Part shown: positions 9,528 to 22,363 of the stretch, piece after piece
Layout of the letters: the number at the start of each line of letters is the position of its first letter
Numbering within the stretch: the first letter of the stretch is position 1
Assembly (NCBI RefSeq): GCF_000264905.1
Contig: NW_006763131.1
Span: 37,198 to 87,568, forward strand
Source of the DNA: Stereum hirsutum FP-91666 SS1
Lineage: Eukaryota > Basidiomycota > Agaricomycetes > Russulales > Stereaceae
DNA: 50,371 nucleotides
Direction: 5' to 3'
The notes under the pieces: generated by a model
Seen by the model: only the letters and a program-made list of their open reading frames with translations
Told to the model about the DNA's origin: nothing
Databases searched by the model: none
Position numbers and translations under genes: made by a program

Positions 9528-12500
9528 TTACGACATCGACGCTGGATCACCTCCATCTCCCTCCCCATGATCCTTTGGTCCTGACTCCCAAGCCCCCCAA
9601 AGCAACTGCGCGTTCTGATCATACGTCCCCGGCGTCTGCGGCGCCATACTTCCCTGGTCCATCAACACTCCCAACAAAGCGGACAGGTCGTCGCCTAAAA
9701 AGTCGTACCCCGAGAACGGAGCAGTAGTATCAAACGATGATAGATCGAAATCGAAGACTGTGGGAGGTGGCATGGATAACGAGACTGCGGCCGGCGGTGG
9801 GGACGTTGATGGAGCGATGAGAGGGCTGGATGGTGTGAGGGGAGAGGTTCGGAGGTCGGAGATGGGGTGGGATGTGGATAGTACGTTGTTGAGAAATGAC
9901 AGGTTTGAGGAGGAAGGGCCAGGACCTAAGATGTTTGGGTGGCTCTCGGTCATAGTTTCGGCTGGATGGTCAACCCATATGCGTGGTTTATGAGGCCGAG
10001 GGTCGCTGTCCGACTTGCGTTTGACCGAACTCCGCTGAACCTGTTGTTTTGGAGGCAGGTAATCATTGCTGGCGCTATTGCAGTGTCAATCCATAGTCGC
10101 TGCGGAATTCGAGGAGAAAACTCACCTCGCGACTTGTTCCTCAGACAAGCTTGGAGGAGTAATTTCGCCCCGTTTGGCTTTGACAACCCTCAGGAGATCA
10201 GATACGATGTCTCTACACCGCTTCGCGCCAGGCCAGATATCTTGCATGTCCTCGAGCAAGGTTCGACACTTCTCAGCATCCGTGATAATGGCGGCGACTA
10301 GCTCTGCATCTGTGACGTGAGGTATACACCTCAGCAAAATAACACCTGAGATACATATCTGCTGCACGGCGTAGGCGAGATGATGGGACGTCGGTAATGT
10401 CTAATAGCCTCGATGTTAGGGGTAACGCCAGCAGCGGTAGAGTATGTTACTTACGCTCTTGACCATGTCTCCAATACGGATGCAACTTTTCGCAGCGTTC
10501 ACGCATCGCAGCAGAGAAGGCATGTTCATACGCCCAGACGTATCTCGAGGATTAGAGATAAACGGTCGATCTAAAACGGATAAACACACTCAGCGTGACG
10601 ATATCAGAAGTGGAGGAAACATTGAACGGAACTCACGCAAATTAATTGTTGCCGAATAATACATGAAGAAAGCAATCAGACACAGTGTGAGCATTTTCGG
10701 GTCATCTACATTGTTCGCCGCGAACTTGATGTTAGGTGGAAGGGATTCCACCCAGTCCTCCAAGAGGCCGTCGAGACTTTGCAGGAGCTCCGGAACTTGT
10801 CTACCTGTGGCATCAATCTCAGCGAGAAGCTTGAGCGAGTGCGCTGTCCTGACGATCTTGCCAGCCACGACGTAGATCTTCAGTAGTCTGTAGCAAACCA
10901 GTATCAACTCCCGAGACCCAAGCTCAAGTAGATCATTACCGCGGAATGTGAACGTACGCAACAAAGCCACACATATATGACGTTTCGCTAGTTGCGATCA
11001 CGCCTTCGCAATACTTCTCGACATCTTCGTCATCTACTTCAGCGGCTATCATGGAGGCACCATTGAGAAGATGTGTCAATAGCATTGAACGCAACAGATA
11101 ACTCACGGTACTCGACATCGCTGTCGTCATCATATGTACCGGCCGGTCGTCCGAGAGCTATTGAAAGAACTCTTTACAGCAATAAATGAACAGCCGTGCA
11201 GGGAATCGTCAGAGTGGACTTACCTGTCCAGACCATAGACGCACCACCATATCCGTCGACGAATTTCCTTCTCCAGTCCAGACAGCGACAGTCGTCGAGG
11301 CGAGCGCTACATAGGAACATCATGGACGCAGAACCAAGGTAACATCGTTGTCGTACATACATGAAGACCAAGGTCCTGTGCTGCACGGATACTGGTATAT
11401 ATAAGTAGTCGGGACGACCAGAAGAGATAAGTAAACGTACGCTTGACCGGCTAGTACCCAACTCTGTGATAATGCTGGGAAGAGTGTGAGCGTACGCCTT
11501 ACGAGACACAGGAAGGTGTATGGATATAGGACGCACTATTCCACCCAGCACAGCATATCGCCAACAGCGCCAGTCCTTGAACACTATAGAATAACCTGTG
11601 AGGCAATGTAATAAGCGAAGCAGAAACACACTTACTTCTCTGGACACATCGATCTGCTTCCCATCCAGAACAAAACCATGCTACGTTCATAAAATCTTCC
11701 TATACAGTCAGACCGCCTATACGTAGCGAAGAGCTGACAAGATGCTCACTCAAGCCCAGCGTATTCAGAAGGAGCAGTCCATTTCCAGCCAGTTTCCTGC
11801 TCCGTACTTGGCTTGGCAGATACCTTCGAGTTCAGGCTTTCTGCGCAAGCAAAGACCGCAAACAGCGATGACAGAAACGCATGATCTGATGATGGTTTCC
11901 CTGCATGCAAACTGTGCATGACATCTACGTACTTCTTCACGAACCTAGATGTTAATGTCAGCATCCAAGTTGCGTAGTGCATGGCCCTGCGAAGTCTACT
12001 TACGATTGCTTGTGTAGAATGGGGAAGGTGTGGTGAATATCAGAAAAGTACTTTTCGATCTTTCATTGAATAGGAGATTAGCACAAATACACGAGCGCGG
12101 AGCGCTTGCAACTTGCCAGCTTGTCTGCAACGTCGGCGGGCGGATAGATGGTCTCCTCCGGCCGTGGTCTACTCGATGAGGTATGAGCCACACACAAAGG
12201 TATCGAAATCGAGTGACGCTTACAGGACATCGAAGCGCCTGAAGTGCATGTTCGGTCGAAAGAACGGAAGATCGCTGGTATTCAAACCGAAGATTAAATC
12301 AGTGTTGGGTAACTTTATGTATTGCAGAGATCCATACAGGTTTTCTGCGCTTTTTCCGACCTTGTCAGATGCAGCGGAGTCGGGAGAGCCATTCGGAGAT
12401 GACGGCGTCTGAAGAGACTGAAGAGCCTCCACCAGTACCAGAGACGACGCTCCTCCGATGAATCTAGTTGAGACTCAGTAACAGACATCTGGATATTTCG

Positions 12501-13441
12501 ATATCTACAGATACCTCAAGTTTCCTAGTGAGTCCTTTGCGAGATGAGCGAGACGATCCGATATACGTTCTCGCTCATGCTCTGGTTCATCTTGAGAGGA
12601 ACGCGTCCCGGCAGATATGGACGATATCAGGGGTGATGACGCATGTCTGGGTTCTTCCACTCGCTGAGGTTCAGAGATTGCGACGGGCTGATCTACGATA
12701 GCTTGGATGGCGGTAGATGGTTTGTACAATGGCGGTAGTATTCCGTTGCCTGAAAATGACGACTTCTTCGGTCCCTCTGGAAGAGATTGTGGCACCAGAA
12801 GATCTAAGTTATCCGGTAGGGACGATCTGAATCTGGATTTCATAGGTGAGCCGCGATGATCACGTCGTCACGGAAGGCAAAAGCCTACGGTAATCCATCA
12901 TCGGTATTCTTTGCCCATTGGTCGAAAGCTTTGGCCATTGGGGTGAAGAGTTGTTCCAGGTGATGCAAACGGGTCTCCAAATTCGAGGTAAGCCTGGAAG
13001 ATGGTGCAAGTTCGGACGTGACACCGTGTACGATCATCTGCGCGCCGTGCTATGCACTTACTGACGACTTCCGGACGCATTGTCGTTCGTTTCTTTGACT
13101 AAAGTGTGATCATCCGTTATTAACTCCTCCACCACGATCCAAGAGAGAACTTACAGCTACACTGCTTGCCACTGGTCATGCAGAAAGCACACGGATCCTG
13201 TAATACGTCAGACTCATTAACATTATAGATGCTTACCGCTGTCACGTATGGCTTACCTGCCCATCACACTTGATCTACAAATCGACACTTGTTCAGAAGG
13301 TGATGAGACGCTCGTGAGGGGCGGACCTACCTTTCTCTTCCTGCAGATCTCGCATGCACGCCAGGTCCTAGTCCTTGGCTTTGGCCCTGGTGCTTGAACC
13401 GGGTGAAGTGCCTCCTGGCTGGAAGACGCCTGTTGATTCAT
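9528..13441 (-). CDS. Zn2Cys6 fungal transcription factor
   Basis: A many-exon minus-strand gene. Exon 1 starts with Met-Asn-Gln-Gln (ATG at 13441-13439). Splicing the first three exons rebuilds a full binuclear zinc cluster: CEICRKRKIKCDG followed by DPCAFC and a last Cys after MTSGKQ, which is the C-x2-C-x6-C-x5-C-x2-C-x6-C pattern of Gal4-type DNA-binding domains. Later exons encode a middle region typical of fungal-specific regulators, with HTFPILHKQ-like and KKYVDVMHSLHAGKPSSDH segments and a helical LLEDMQDIWPGAKRCRDIVSD stretch. The C-terminal exon is Ser/Pro-rich, then acidic and hydrophobic (FDFDLSSFD, DDLSALLGVL), like an activation domain. It is nuclear by family. I did not fix all exon borders; the start, zinc cluster exons and stop (TAA at 9528-9530) are clear. 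Target genes are unknown. Confidence 0.85.
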
Positions 13442-13984
13442 GTAAGACCTACTGTTGTATGCGTGCTCGTTCAGTAGGCTCGTTCGTGTTCAGGGATGAA
13501 GATAGGCAGCTAACGGAAGCCCGTGGCTTGCCCGTGGCGATATCGAGTGTTACAAATTGAACCGGGCCGTCGCCGCTCGCCACATCATTTTCCGCCACAC
13601 GGAAACAGCCTGAACAGTGAAGAGATAGAGTTAGAGGGACCAAGAGTCGAGAAGTGTGGGCGGGCTCGTCTTCCTCAAAGCTACAATAGAGGTCTGAGCG
13701 ACCAAGGAGAATGGGCACAGATCACACGTGTAGTATGTATATATAGGAAAATATCAAAATATGGGGACCCCATGAAGTATACGTACTTATATTGAAAAGG
13801 GCCAACGGTGTACCGTTTGAGGCACTTCATACAAGTAACGAAAAGCGGCGGGTCCTAGTCCTGTCGTCCGTGTGCTGCAGAAGGCGTGAGCGCGGAAGAG
13901 GGCGCGGTCGATAGCAGAGGACAGTGGCCCGACCACGCACTACAAGAGTAAGACCAACAAACAACAGCTCATCTTCACTACCAA
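13442..13984. promoter_or_regulatory. Upstream region of the Zn2Cys6 gene
   Basis: 543 bp between the regulator's ATG and the stop of the next minus-strand gene. A minus-strand frame of 89 codons (13449-13718) ends 7 bp before the regulator's ATG. It might be leader sequence or an upstream ORF, but nothing supports translation. An AT-rich stretch with TATATATAGG lies at 13737-13746. Confidence 0.35.
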
Positions 13985-16006
13985 TCAACGTTTATCTCCA
14001 AAGACCCAACTGAAATCGCCCTGCCCCCTCCGTTTAGGTTCTTCGCCAGTGTCATGGGCGCCTTCAGCGTCCAGACTGCTTCTTTTACGCTTCCTATCCC
14101 TGTCATCCTTGAGAACCGAGACATTTTGTGCAAGCGTCTCGGGAAGAGGCATCCACGAGGTAGCCGAGGCATGGAGTGCGCTACTTAGCGCTGAGTCGTA
14201 ACCGACCCTGTGGATACCGAAACAGTGTACTTCGAGTACACCGGAGTCGAAAATGTTGTGGATGAATTTTCGAAGCGTCCGTGGCTGCGTATCCAGTGAT
14301 CCGAATATCTGCTCGCGAAGGTATGGGCGTATATGCTGAGGGGTACGATGTAAGCATTGCACGTAGCAACAATATATCTGTTTCACCTTTGGCATTGCAC
14401 TCGAGACATATTTCAGAGGCATCACGGAAAAAAACATACACTTGTATCGGCCTGCGTAGTACCACCTATATTCCTGGTTATCATTTAAGACCTCAAATAC
14501 TAGATCGAAGACATCCCCTGTTTTGAAAGGAACATGACAATTAAACCGTCTGACGGGCTCGGGAGTGATAGTTTGGTGTGGGGAGATGAGGAGCGCGCTT
14601 GAAATGTCTTGCGGAGCCTTAAGTACGATGCCATGGCGAGCAGCCGTGTATATCTGGCTTGTGCACCTGTCAAAGAGCTTCGTTAGGACCGGGGTCTACT
14701 TATTGATGTTGGGTGAGAGTGCAGTACAGAGCTTCAGGCAGCTGAGAAGTAATGGATTGAATGAGTGCAGAGCGCGTTCGCATACTCGAGAATGGACAAA
14801 CCTTTGGTCGGACACGAGCCCAATCCACTGAGAGAGGCTTTAACTCGTGTACCGTAGGATGCGATATAGGGAAGCAATTTTCCTTTTTCAGAAAGGCCAT
14901 TGGATCATGCAACCTTCTCACTAGAAGACTAGGGTCAGGGAAGCCATCAGAGAAAGAGGTGGAGTTGGAGAAAAAGTACCCGGTATAGTTGGCGATCTCA
15001 ATCTATTAATCTCCCTTTCCCGTGCTGAAAGCAGGGTCTGCAGATGTTCCGATTTATGCCGCTCAAGAACAAGATCGCTCTGGGCTTGTCAGGAATCGTG
15101 AGCGACAATATTAGGACTTGCTCGCGAGCAGAGTCGTGTGACGTCTTACTTCGTCACGCTTTGCGTTCTCAGTGCCTAAATCCTTCTCATAGGACTCCGG
15201 GCGACTCTCCTGTGATTGGAAATCCCGCGAAATGAGCTATCTGCGGTTTGACGAGATCATATTGAGCGCCTACCCGATCACCTTGGTTCGCCTGTGAGTC
15301 GTCTTCGGTATGCGTTCTCTCGTACAAGTCAGTCAAACGCTGACAAGATGATTGCCCGTGATAGACATTATGAGAATTGTTGATACAATTGTGACTGTCA
15401 TAAACCAATACGAAAACACGGACCTTGATCTCGTCTTTCCTGAACTTGAGCTTCTCCTTGGCCTTGACGTTTTCGGATTGAAGCTCCGCGATCTTCTGCT
15501 CCTAAAGGAAATAAGAACATATCAGTTGCACTGCATTCCACCGAACTAGGCAGTACCCAATATGTATATGTCTGAGAACTATACCTGGTCTTGCAGCGTT
15601 TGCACAAGTTCCTACGATCGCGGCATCGTCAACGATCAGTATATCACGCCTGCGAGAAATGATCAACAATACCTCGTGGTCTCTGTAGACAAAGCCGAAG
15701 TTCATGGACGGCAATTCTTCAGTTTTCATTCCCATAAGACTTTCCAACCGCTCCTCAAGTGCAGCTTTATCTGCTTCGAGCGTACGAACTTGAGCCGCAA
15801 GAGTTAGGTTCTCCTACGATGAGTAGATCAGATTGTTCCTTCGTCAGAGGTAAACCTTCACGACATCAAGATCGCCGCGCAGCACGGTCAAGATTCCGAG
15901 ATGAGCTTACGTTCCGAACGTGTTTAGACTTGTTGATCATTCTTTCGAGAAGAGGCCCCGCACTTTCACGCGGCATCCGGAGGATGTCGTCTATCGAGAG
16001 CTCCAT
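13985..16006 (-). CDS. Coiled-coil protein of unknown function (DUF6697-like C-terminus?)
   Basis: Exons are readable on the minus strand from ATG 16006-16004 to TGA 13985-13987. The N-terminus (MELSIDDILRMPRESAG) is followed by heptad-rich exons: ENLTLAAQVRTLEADKAALE, then ELVQTLQDQ and EQKIAELQSENVKAKEKLK, a clear coiled coil. A later part has HGIVLKAPQDISSALL, PVRRFNCHVPFKTGDVFDLV and YRWYYAGRYK, then LEVHCFGIHRVGYDSALSSA, and a basic tail with DRKRKRSS and EPKRRG that could be a nuclear signal. The globular part reminds me of the basidiomycete family DUF6697, from memory and not tested. Not all exon borders were fixed. No catalytic motif is seen; a structural or DNA-linked role is only a guess. 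Confidence 0.65.
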
Positions 16007-16603
16007 GATGGCTATCAAAGGTCGAGAGGGGTATACAGGGCTCAAATCTGCAATTTCAATCAGACTGGAAGAAGAGCTAGTTCAGAGACCAGTACGAAGG
16101 ATGGGTTGCAGACGGATGTGCTGACGGCGAGGGGATCGACCGCTGACGGTGACGAGGGACCCAGTGTTGTCGGCCCGCTCAGCGATAGAACACCCAGGCA
16201 GTAGAATGAAGATAAAGAATGTAACAGAAACTCTCTGTGTTCAACAAGGGCTATCGAACAACGAAGACGCGGTGAACGGTCAAGGAACGACGCGTTTTTT
16301 GCAGATTTCGTGGCGATGACGACAACGACGACCAAACGAAGCCAAACACGGGCCACAATCATGTGGCGCTACATCATGAATCGAGCAAGTGCAGACTATA
16401 TACTTTTGGATGAAGCGATGCTAATGTGAGAACAAATGTTTGGAAGCGACAAAGAGACAACAGGACCAACGGAAGAAGCATGCTTCGAGACCTTTACCAC
16501 TCGAAAGGTGCCCCGGCACATAACCCAAACATAACCTTAGTAACTACTCAATTCAGGGCACCAGAAACGTCACCAGAGAGGAGATGTAAACAGATGCTAG
16601 ATG
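16007..16603. other. Intergenic region between two minus-strand genes
   Basis: About 600 bp upstream of the coiled-coil gene and downstream of the 386-residue gene. A 100-codon minus-strand frame (16060-16362) has a hydrophobic start but ends before the next ATG and has no support. No repeats stand out. Confidence 0.4.
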
Positions 16604-18461
16604 CTAACACCAAGGAACTGGAGGAAGACACGTGCATGTGCGAAGATAGTCGATACGGTAGTCATGGCCAACTGTAGTGGCCACTACCGTCACCTCGGGA
16701 TATCCAGGGGCAGGTGCCACAGGAGCCGGAGTGGGCGTCGCTCGCATGAACTTGGACTTGTTCTTCCCTGAATCAGGAAAGTCACGAAGGTCAGAAAATA
16801 TTTTACTAGATGAAAAGAACGAAGTGACCTCACTCTTACGCTTCTTGTCCTTAGGGAGCTCATTAGCGAGGATCTCGTTCCTCCGCTTCGATATGAGCAG
16901 TAACCGGTCGCGGGCCTGTTGTTCACGAAGGATGTGCGGACGAGTTCGTGCAGGGGCGACCTCAGAGGTATTTCTTTACAGGTGCATCAGTCTCGGAACA
17001 GGCACGAAAGAGTAAGTAAACGATTGTAAAGCTAACCCACCTGGATAGTTTCTCCGACGACGCCGACGACCCTGCCTCCCACGTATCCTTCGCGATCTTG
17101 AACAACGGCTCGAACGTCTCGAGTGCCCAGTCGTTCGCCGCCGCGTGACCGGTTTCCAAATGGCAAGACCGATACAACAGTCTGAACGCATCAACCGCTG
17201 CATTTTTGCCGAGACATACTGGTTCACCTGAACGAGGCCGTGAAAAAGGACTCACACATTTGAAATTGGTATTCAGCAAACTTGAGAGGGACGTACCATC
17301 GTCTTCGGATGACATGTTTCCTATCAACGCGTCCATGATAGCCGTCATGACGGCCTCGCAGTTAACTACGGAAAGTAGTAACTTAAGACCACGGAACCGG
17401 TCTGAGTGAGAAAGACAAGTCAAAGGAGGAAGAGCTGTCGTTGCGTACATTGTGGAGTTCAGCATTTCTCTGGGGGAAGGTGTGGCGAAGAACCCCGAGG
17501 AGGGCAGTTTTCAGCATACTCGCTCCCTCTTGGACATCACCGGTGATTCCAAGGTCCTGTTGCTCGATGTAATAGTCTGGATCCGCGTGATGCTTCCGGG
17601 CGGAGACGTTGACGACAATATTGGACCAAGATTTCTCCCTGAGGTGAGGAAGTTGGATGGGAAAAGTGGGAACACGTATGACGCGGCATAGTGTGGCACG
17701 GACGTGCCGATATTTCTGCTCCTTGACGGACGCAGCCATGGGGACTCGGCGAGAAGGGAGTGGACGCGATACGGGTGGAACTGAACGAGTCATGTCGACT
17801 GAACGAATCGACGATGGGGAAATATCGATGAGCTGCATATCAGCTTATAAGAGAGCCAGAACGGCTCCGGCGACTCGAAATTCGATGAACTTACCTCTTT
17901 GCATACGACCGACGATCTTCGAGCCCCATCCATCGCTCTTGGCAGAAACCGCTCGTGATCGCCGCCTCTCTGATCCGTCTTGTGAGGCTGAAACGCCAGT
18001 CCGTGAACTCGACGGCTTTCACTAGCGCCTCTCGTAAGGATATCTCTGCACGGATAGGGTGGTTGGTTGAGTCTCTGGTGAGGTCGCCGGTACACTTGGT
18101 ATCCCAGCGGGCGCAGCAATGAGGTACGACGGAGATGCATTCAATTAGATTCAGTGGAACCGTCCAATCACGATTGTACGAGCACCGCTACCCGTGCGCA
18201 TGTCCTGGCTAGGTTCATAAACAGGGCAGATCCACATCAGGAAAGACCGACGGGATCGCTGTAGAAGCCTTGGGATTCAGATAAATTGAATAACGGGGCG
18301 AGCGCGTGAGTACTAGGCATGTCGGTAGGAAGCTTCAGGAGAGAAGGGCGAAGATATACCGGTGAGGACTGGAGGAGAACAAGGACAGCTCCATAAGCGA
18401 AGCGCGCCAAAAATCCAATTTCCATATTGAAGCGCCGATAGCGTGACGCCACACCCGCCAC
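16604..18461 (-). CDS. Hypothetical protein, 386 residues
   Basis: Seven exons: 18461-18360, 18187-17895, 17638-17449, 17381-17297, 17227-17041, 16973-16834 and 16767-16604. Every junction is GT-AG and all phases fit, giving 387 codons including the stop. The product has a short hydrophobic segment near the start (AYGAVLVLLQ), then NRDWTVPLNLIECISVVPHC, a helical part with REALVKAVEFTDWRFSLTRR, WSNIVVNVSARKHHADPDYY, and a helical repeat-like middle. Near the end is a strongly basic stretch (KDKKRKRKNK) that may be a nuclear signal, then a Pro/Ala tail. I do not recognise a family. One intron (17639-17894) is 256 nt, long for this locus, so a small extra exon there is possible. Confidence 0.65.
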
Positions 18462-18593
18462 ACTCTAAGCTTCCCGTCTCGTCCTTGTCTCGTTCAATTG
18501 CTCGTCGGTGAACGTGATATTCAACAATGTACTTATAATACTTAGATACTCAGCAAAGCCAAAACACGACAGCCAGGACAAATTTGCCCTTCC

Positions 18594-21358
18594 CTACCTG
18601 AGTCTTCTTTCATCCCTCCATCTCCGCTTTTCCTCCAATCTATACGACCCGCTCGTTACCACACCCGTCAAGCCTTCCCCATCATCCGATACTCCCATAT
18701 CTACACTCCGGGGAGATGCTCAATATAAGCACCGAAGAGATAGTCAAGTAGAAAGTACGAACCACGACACAGTCTTCCACAATATTCGATCCAGAGCGCA
18801 CCGAGCCATTGTCCCATCTTTGCGCTCGCTACACATTCAAAAAAATCGGAAATGGAGGATAGCCACCACATGAATGAAACAGGAATATGAGTCGCAGAAC
18901 AGAAGGAAAGAGGAAAGGGTACTAACCAGGTCCGAATAGTCGTCTGCTCCAAACGGTATGCATGCTTATCTCCTTGTTGGCTATCTCGGGCGAGGGTAGC
19001 GGGCTAGGGAGAAGATAGTAGAAGTAGTCTGCAATCCTGTAGGAGTATTGTTAGCGAATATATTATGTCAAAAGAGGGGGGACATAAGAATTGTGAAAGG
19101 AAAGAGAGAGGACGATGTACCAGTGTGCTTGAACGAGGGACAATACATGGTTTGCTTTACACGCTGGTACACCTACACTCACGCGTCAGCCCTCATCGAC
19201 CAACTGCGTCTAATCATAGAACTTGTCGATGAGAGAAGAGACGTACCAGCCACAACGATATCTCTTGCCTCTAAATGTGTCGTCGGCACCATGAGCCTAT
19301 AGAGCCTGTAAGGCGCTACTTCTTCTCTCTCCTTACTCTCATTCCCGTTCGCAATCACGTTGAGTGTGACATTACCCTTCCCAGAATCCCTCGCGGCATA
19401 CCCCGGCCTCTTCCAGACCTCCGGTATCTCCCTTAGCGTCCTCTGGTCTCTCAACAACGACTTCAAACTCTCGTCGTCCAACTTCGCGAATATCTTCTCC
19501 CGTTCCGGCAGCCCATTCGTATCATCGTGGCCGGGATCCGAGTCGGAATCGACGTCGACATGAAAAGCAAACGGCAACCCAAGCTCCTCGGCCAACGAAC
19601 GCGAAAGAAACGGATACGATCCTGTGCGCCAGCCAGTCCCGAAGATGACGATATCAGCAGCTAGAGTTAGTGGTTCGGGTTTAGTGGGGCGGTCGATAGT
19701 GAGAGTATACTTGGATAGTGATGCCGAGGGCGTAGTGGAAGGAAGGGTCGAGAGTTGGGCCATGTCAACAACTGTTCCTTTAATGAGCTTGATTTTGCCG
19801 GATTGGACGAGCTCGCGGAAAGACGCTGTTCCCGGGAAACGCGTCCTGAAATAATGTGCATCACACCGTATCAGATCAAATAAGACAAGTAAGCAAAGTG
19901 GAGACCTACGATTCACTCCACATCAAATCAACATTCGGCCTCATGTCTCTCATCTTACTCCCTTCCCGCAACCACTCACCCCAGTTCTCGAATACTATCG
20001 TAGTCGCCGCAAGTGTTCTCCTGAGTATGAAACCTCCGAGGAAGGTGGAGTGGAGGACGTATCGGAAGAGAGAGGCGATAGGGCCACCGGTGTAGTAGGA
20101 CGCCGGGTTCGAGAACAGGAATGAGAACCAAGAGGCGGTTGATGAGGTGTGAACGGGGTCGGGGAAGTAGGGGTTTGTCGAGGTTTTGAGCTGTGGGATC
20201 ATGAATGTTGAAAGTAGAGAAGGAAGGAAGAAGGAAGTGGAGACGAACGCGTGTGCCAACTGTACCGGCCGCGTCTGCTGGCTTTCCCGTCTTCGGATGT
20301 TTAGCAGTCGGCGGGGCGAGGTACGGGGGATTTCGCAGAACGAGCGTGACGTCATGACCATGCTACACGAACAGAAAAAGTACCCTTTCGTCAACGCGCG
20401 GGTCCTCACCACGCCATATGCACGAACGAAGAGGAACACTCACTAACGCTAGCCTCTCCGACGTGTCTAGTGCACTCTTACTCCCCCCGACAACCACGAT
20501 CGTCCTCTTCTTCCCCATAACTGCTCTCTGAATACCCGGCTCACTCAGGTGTGAGGTATGTATCGCGAACGGGGCATCCTCGTCTAACTTGAAGGTCTCT
20601 TGTGCGATTGTGGCGCGTGGCGGAAGTACGAACGGAATCGCGAAGGATGGGACGACGGGATCGGAGAAGCAACCGGTAGCGATAATGAGTTTATCGTAGT
20701 GTTCAGTCGACGCCTCGGAGGTGAAATTCGGAGTAGATGGCGGTGGGAGTGTGGTGGAGGTGACATCCCATCGTGAGCCAGGGCCGGCAGGTTGGGCAAC
20801 GGTGGTAACGTCGCGAAGGTAGTGTATTTCGGCGCCAAGAGCTGTTATCTGTCGAGCTGCGTGCTCCATGACGTAGATCATGCCTTTACCCTGCGTCGTT
20901 GTACCACAATAAGGGTATATTAGACCACGCGAGGAGGATAGATGTACGAACGGTTGCACCTACGAAATGAGGTTAGACGACGATTGATAGAGAGAAGGTG
21001 GAATATGGCGTACGAAACCCGCCAGGACCTGCACGAAGAGAGGGATCTTCACGCAACACGGCTTCGGCGACCCCGTCGTCATCAAGCACCATTTGCGTCC
21101 AGGAGTTGTTAGTGATGAGACCGTCGTACGCACTACCAGATTCCACTTCAAGGATGGCTTCGACTCATCATTCAAAGAAACCGCTCACGAAGCAGAGGAC
21201 CAAGTACCGCCTGGACCCGGATTCCTGTCGTACAACACAACTTTGGCGTCCCTCCCGACGCGTCTCGCGGTTTTGAGGATATGCAAAGCCGAGGAAAGCC
21301 CAGCGATCCCAGCTCCTACGATGGCCACTGAAAAGCCTTCAGTCCCAGAAACATCCAT
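18594..21358 (-). CDS. FAD/NADP-dependent monooxygenase (FMO-like), copy 1
   Basis: A multi-exon minus-strand gene. The first exon has the FAD-binding Rossmann motif VAIVGAGIAGLSSA and the downstream VLYDRNPGPGGTW. A middle exon has GKGMIYVMEHAARQ, DKLIIATGCFSDP and the NADPH-binding IVVVGGSKSALDTSERLA. A later exon has the DIVIFGTGWRTGSYPF motif found before the end of FMO-type enzymes, then RPGYAARDSGKGN and APYRLYRLMVPT. The C-terminal exons end with LTGVVTSGSYRLEEKRR and TAG at 18594-18596. The start at MDVSGTEGF was chosen because it leads straight into the FAD motif. Enzymes of this kind oxygenate N, S or carbonyl groups using NADPH and O2; the substrate is unknown. It is a tandem duplicate of the gene at 22364-25122, with the same exon order. 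Some exon borders near 20950-21170 are uncertain. Confidence 0.82.
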
Positions 21359-22363
21359 GTCAGAGTTCAAGCACGAACTCCCTTCCTGCAAACCAACCAA
21401 GTGAGTCTGCGTGTCATGTGTGAGCAAAAGCAACATGTCTCTCGCTTAGAGCGGCCTTGACCTAGCCCCTGACGTTATGCGCCCGGCACCCCTCGTGGAT
21501 CAATGAGATAATTCTGCCTACCGTATCGGGAGATCCGAGTGCAGCCCTACCGTAGTTGCGCCAGCGTCGCAGGTTGTCGCAGACGAGGAGTTTTGCGGGG
21601 ACCAAGTGAGGCCGACGCTCTACGCCCGCTCTTTTCCCCGAGCCAATGGTTCACAAAACAATTCAGTCCTCAAACCATTACGGAAAAAGACCCATAGGCC
21701 AAAAATCTTTTCGGCGGCCGCAGAAGTGAACGGTACCAGAAGAAGCGATCTGGCCAACGGCGTTCAACGTTATTTCTCGTCAGAGCAAAATTGCACGGCG
21801 ATAGTGCTGCCTGTCGATCCTCCAACGGAGTCGCCGGTAGTGTTTATGGGCTGTGCGAAACAGCGTTCGTAGCAACGAGGCATGACGGAAACCCGTTCAC
21901 TTAGCCGCATTGATCTCGTCCATCAACGAATATACGAGCAACGCGACCGCGTCTTTACACTCGGCCTAGGTAGACGGAGCTGAACTCATCGCAACGAAAC
22001 CAGGGAGGAAATGCCGACGGAGTCGGTGAACGAGGCACAGAGGCTTTTCACCCTGGAGAGTTGTACAAGCAGCGAGCGTCTGACTACACCGTGCTCCAGG
22101 ATGAAAGAGCGATGAATCAAAATAAACCCGACGCTGAAGGTGAGAACAACGACGAACCCAAAAGCACGCTGCACCAGGCTGCACCCCAAGAATATCGATT
22201 CCCACTGTGCGTTGGCGGCAGTTGCCGATCCGGCAACGCAACGCCACATTCGCCACATACTGACCCGTTCACATTTCCGCTCCCGTTGTTCAATTATTCG
22301 TCGGACAGTATTCCCAAATCAAAATGAGAAGAAACAAAGTCAGCTCGCGTTGATCCTTTCCTA
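21359..22363. other. Spacer between tandem FMO genes
   Basis: About 1 kb holding the promoter of copy 1 and the downstream region of copy 2. Frames on both strands are short and overlap each other; none shows a family feature. The 70-90 bp directly upstream of each copy's ATG look related (both start with a CTG/CTT-rich Leu run and carry TCGAACTC-like or GAACTC words), suggesting that the duplicated block included the leader. Confidence 0.45.

Noticed and set aside
13449..13718. Minus-strand 89-codon frame ending just before the Zn2Cys6 start
   Set aside because: It could be leader or an upstream ORF, but nothing in the sequence supports translation.
17665..17838. In-frame ATGs (MQLIDIS..., MTRSVPP...) upstream of exon 3 of the 386-residue gene
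   Set aside because: A better model skips this part as an intron, using a strong pyrimidine-rich acceptor ending at 17639 that matches the phase of the exon at 17895-18187.
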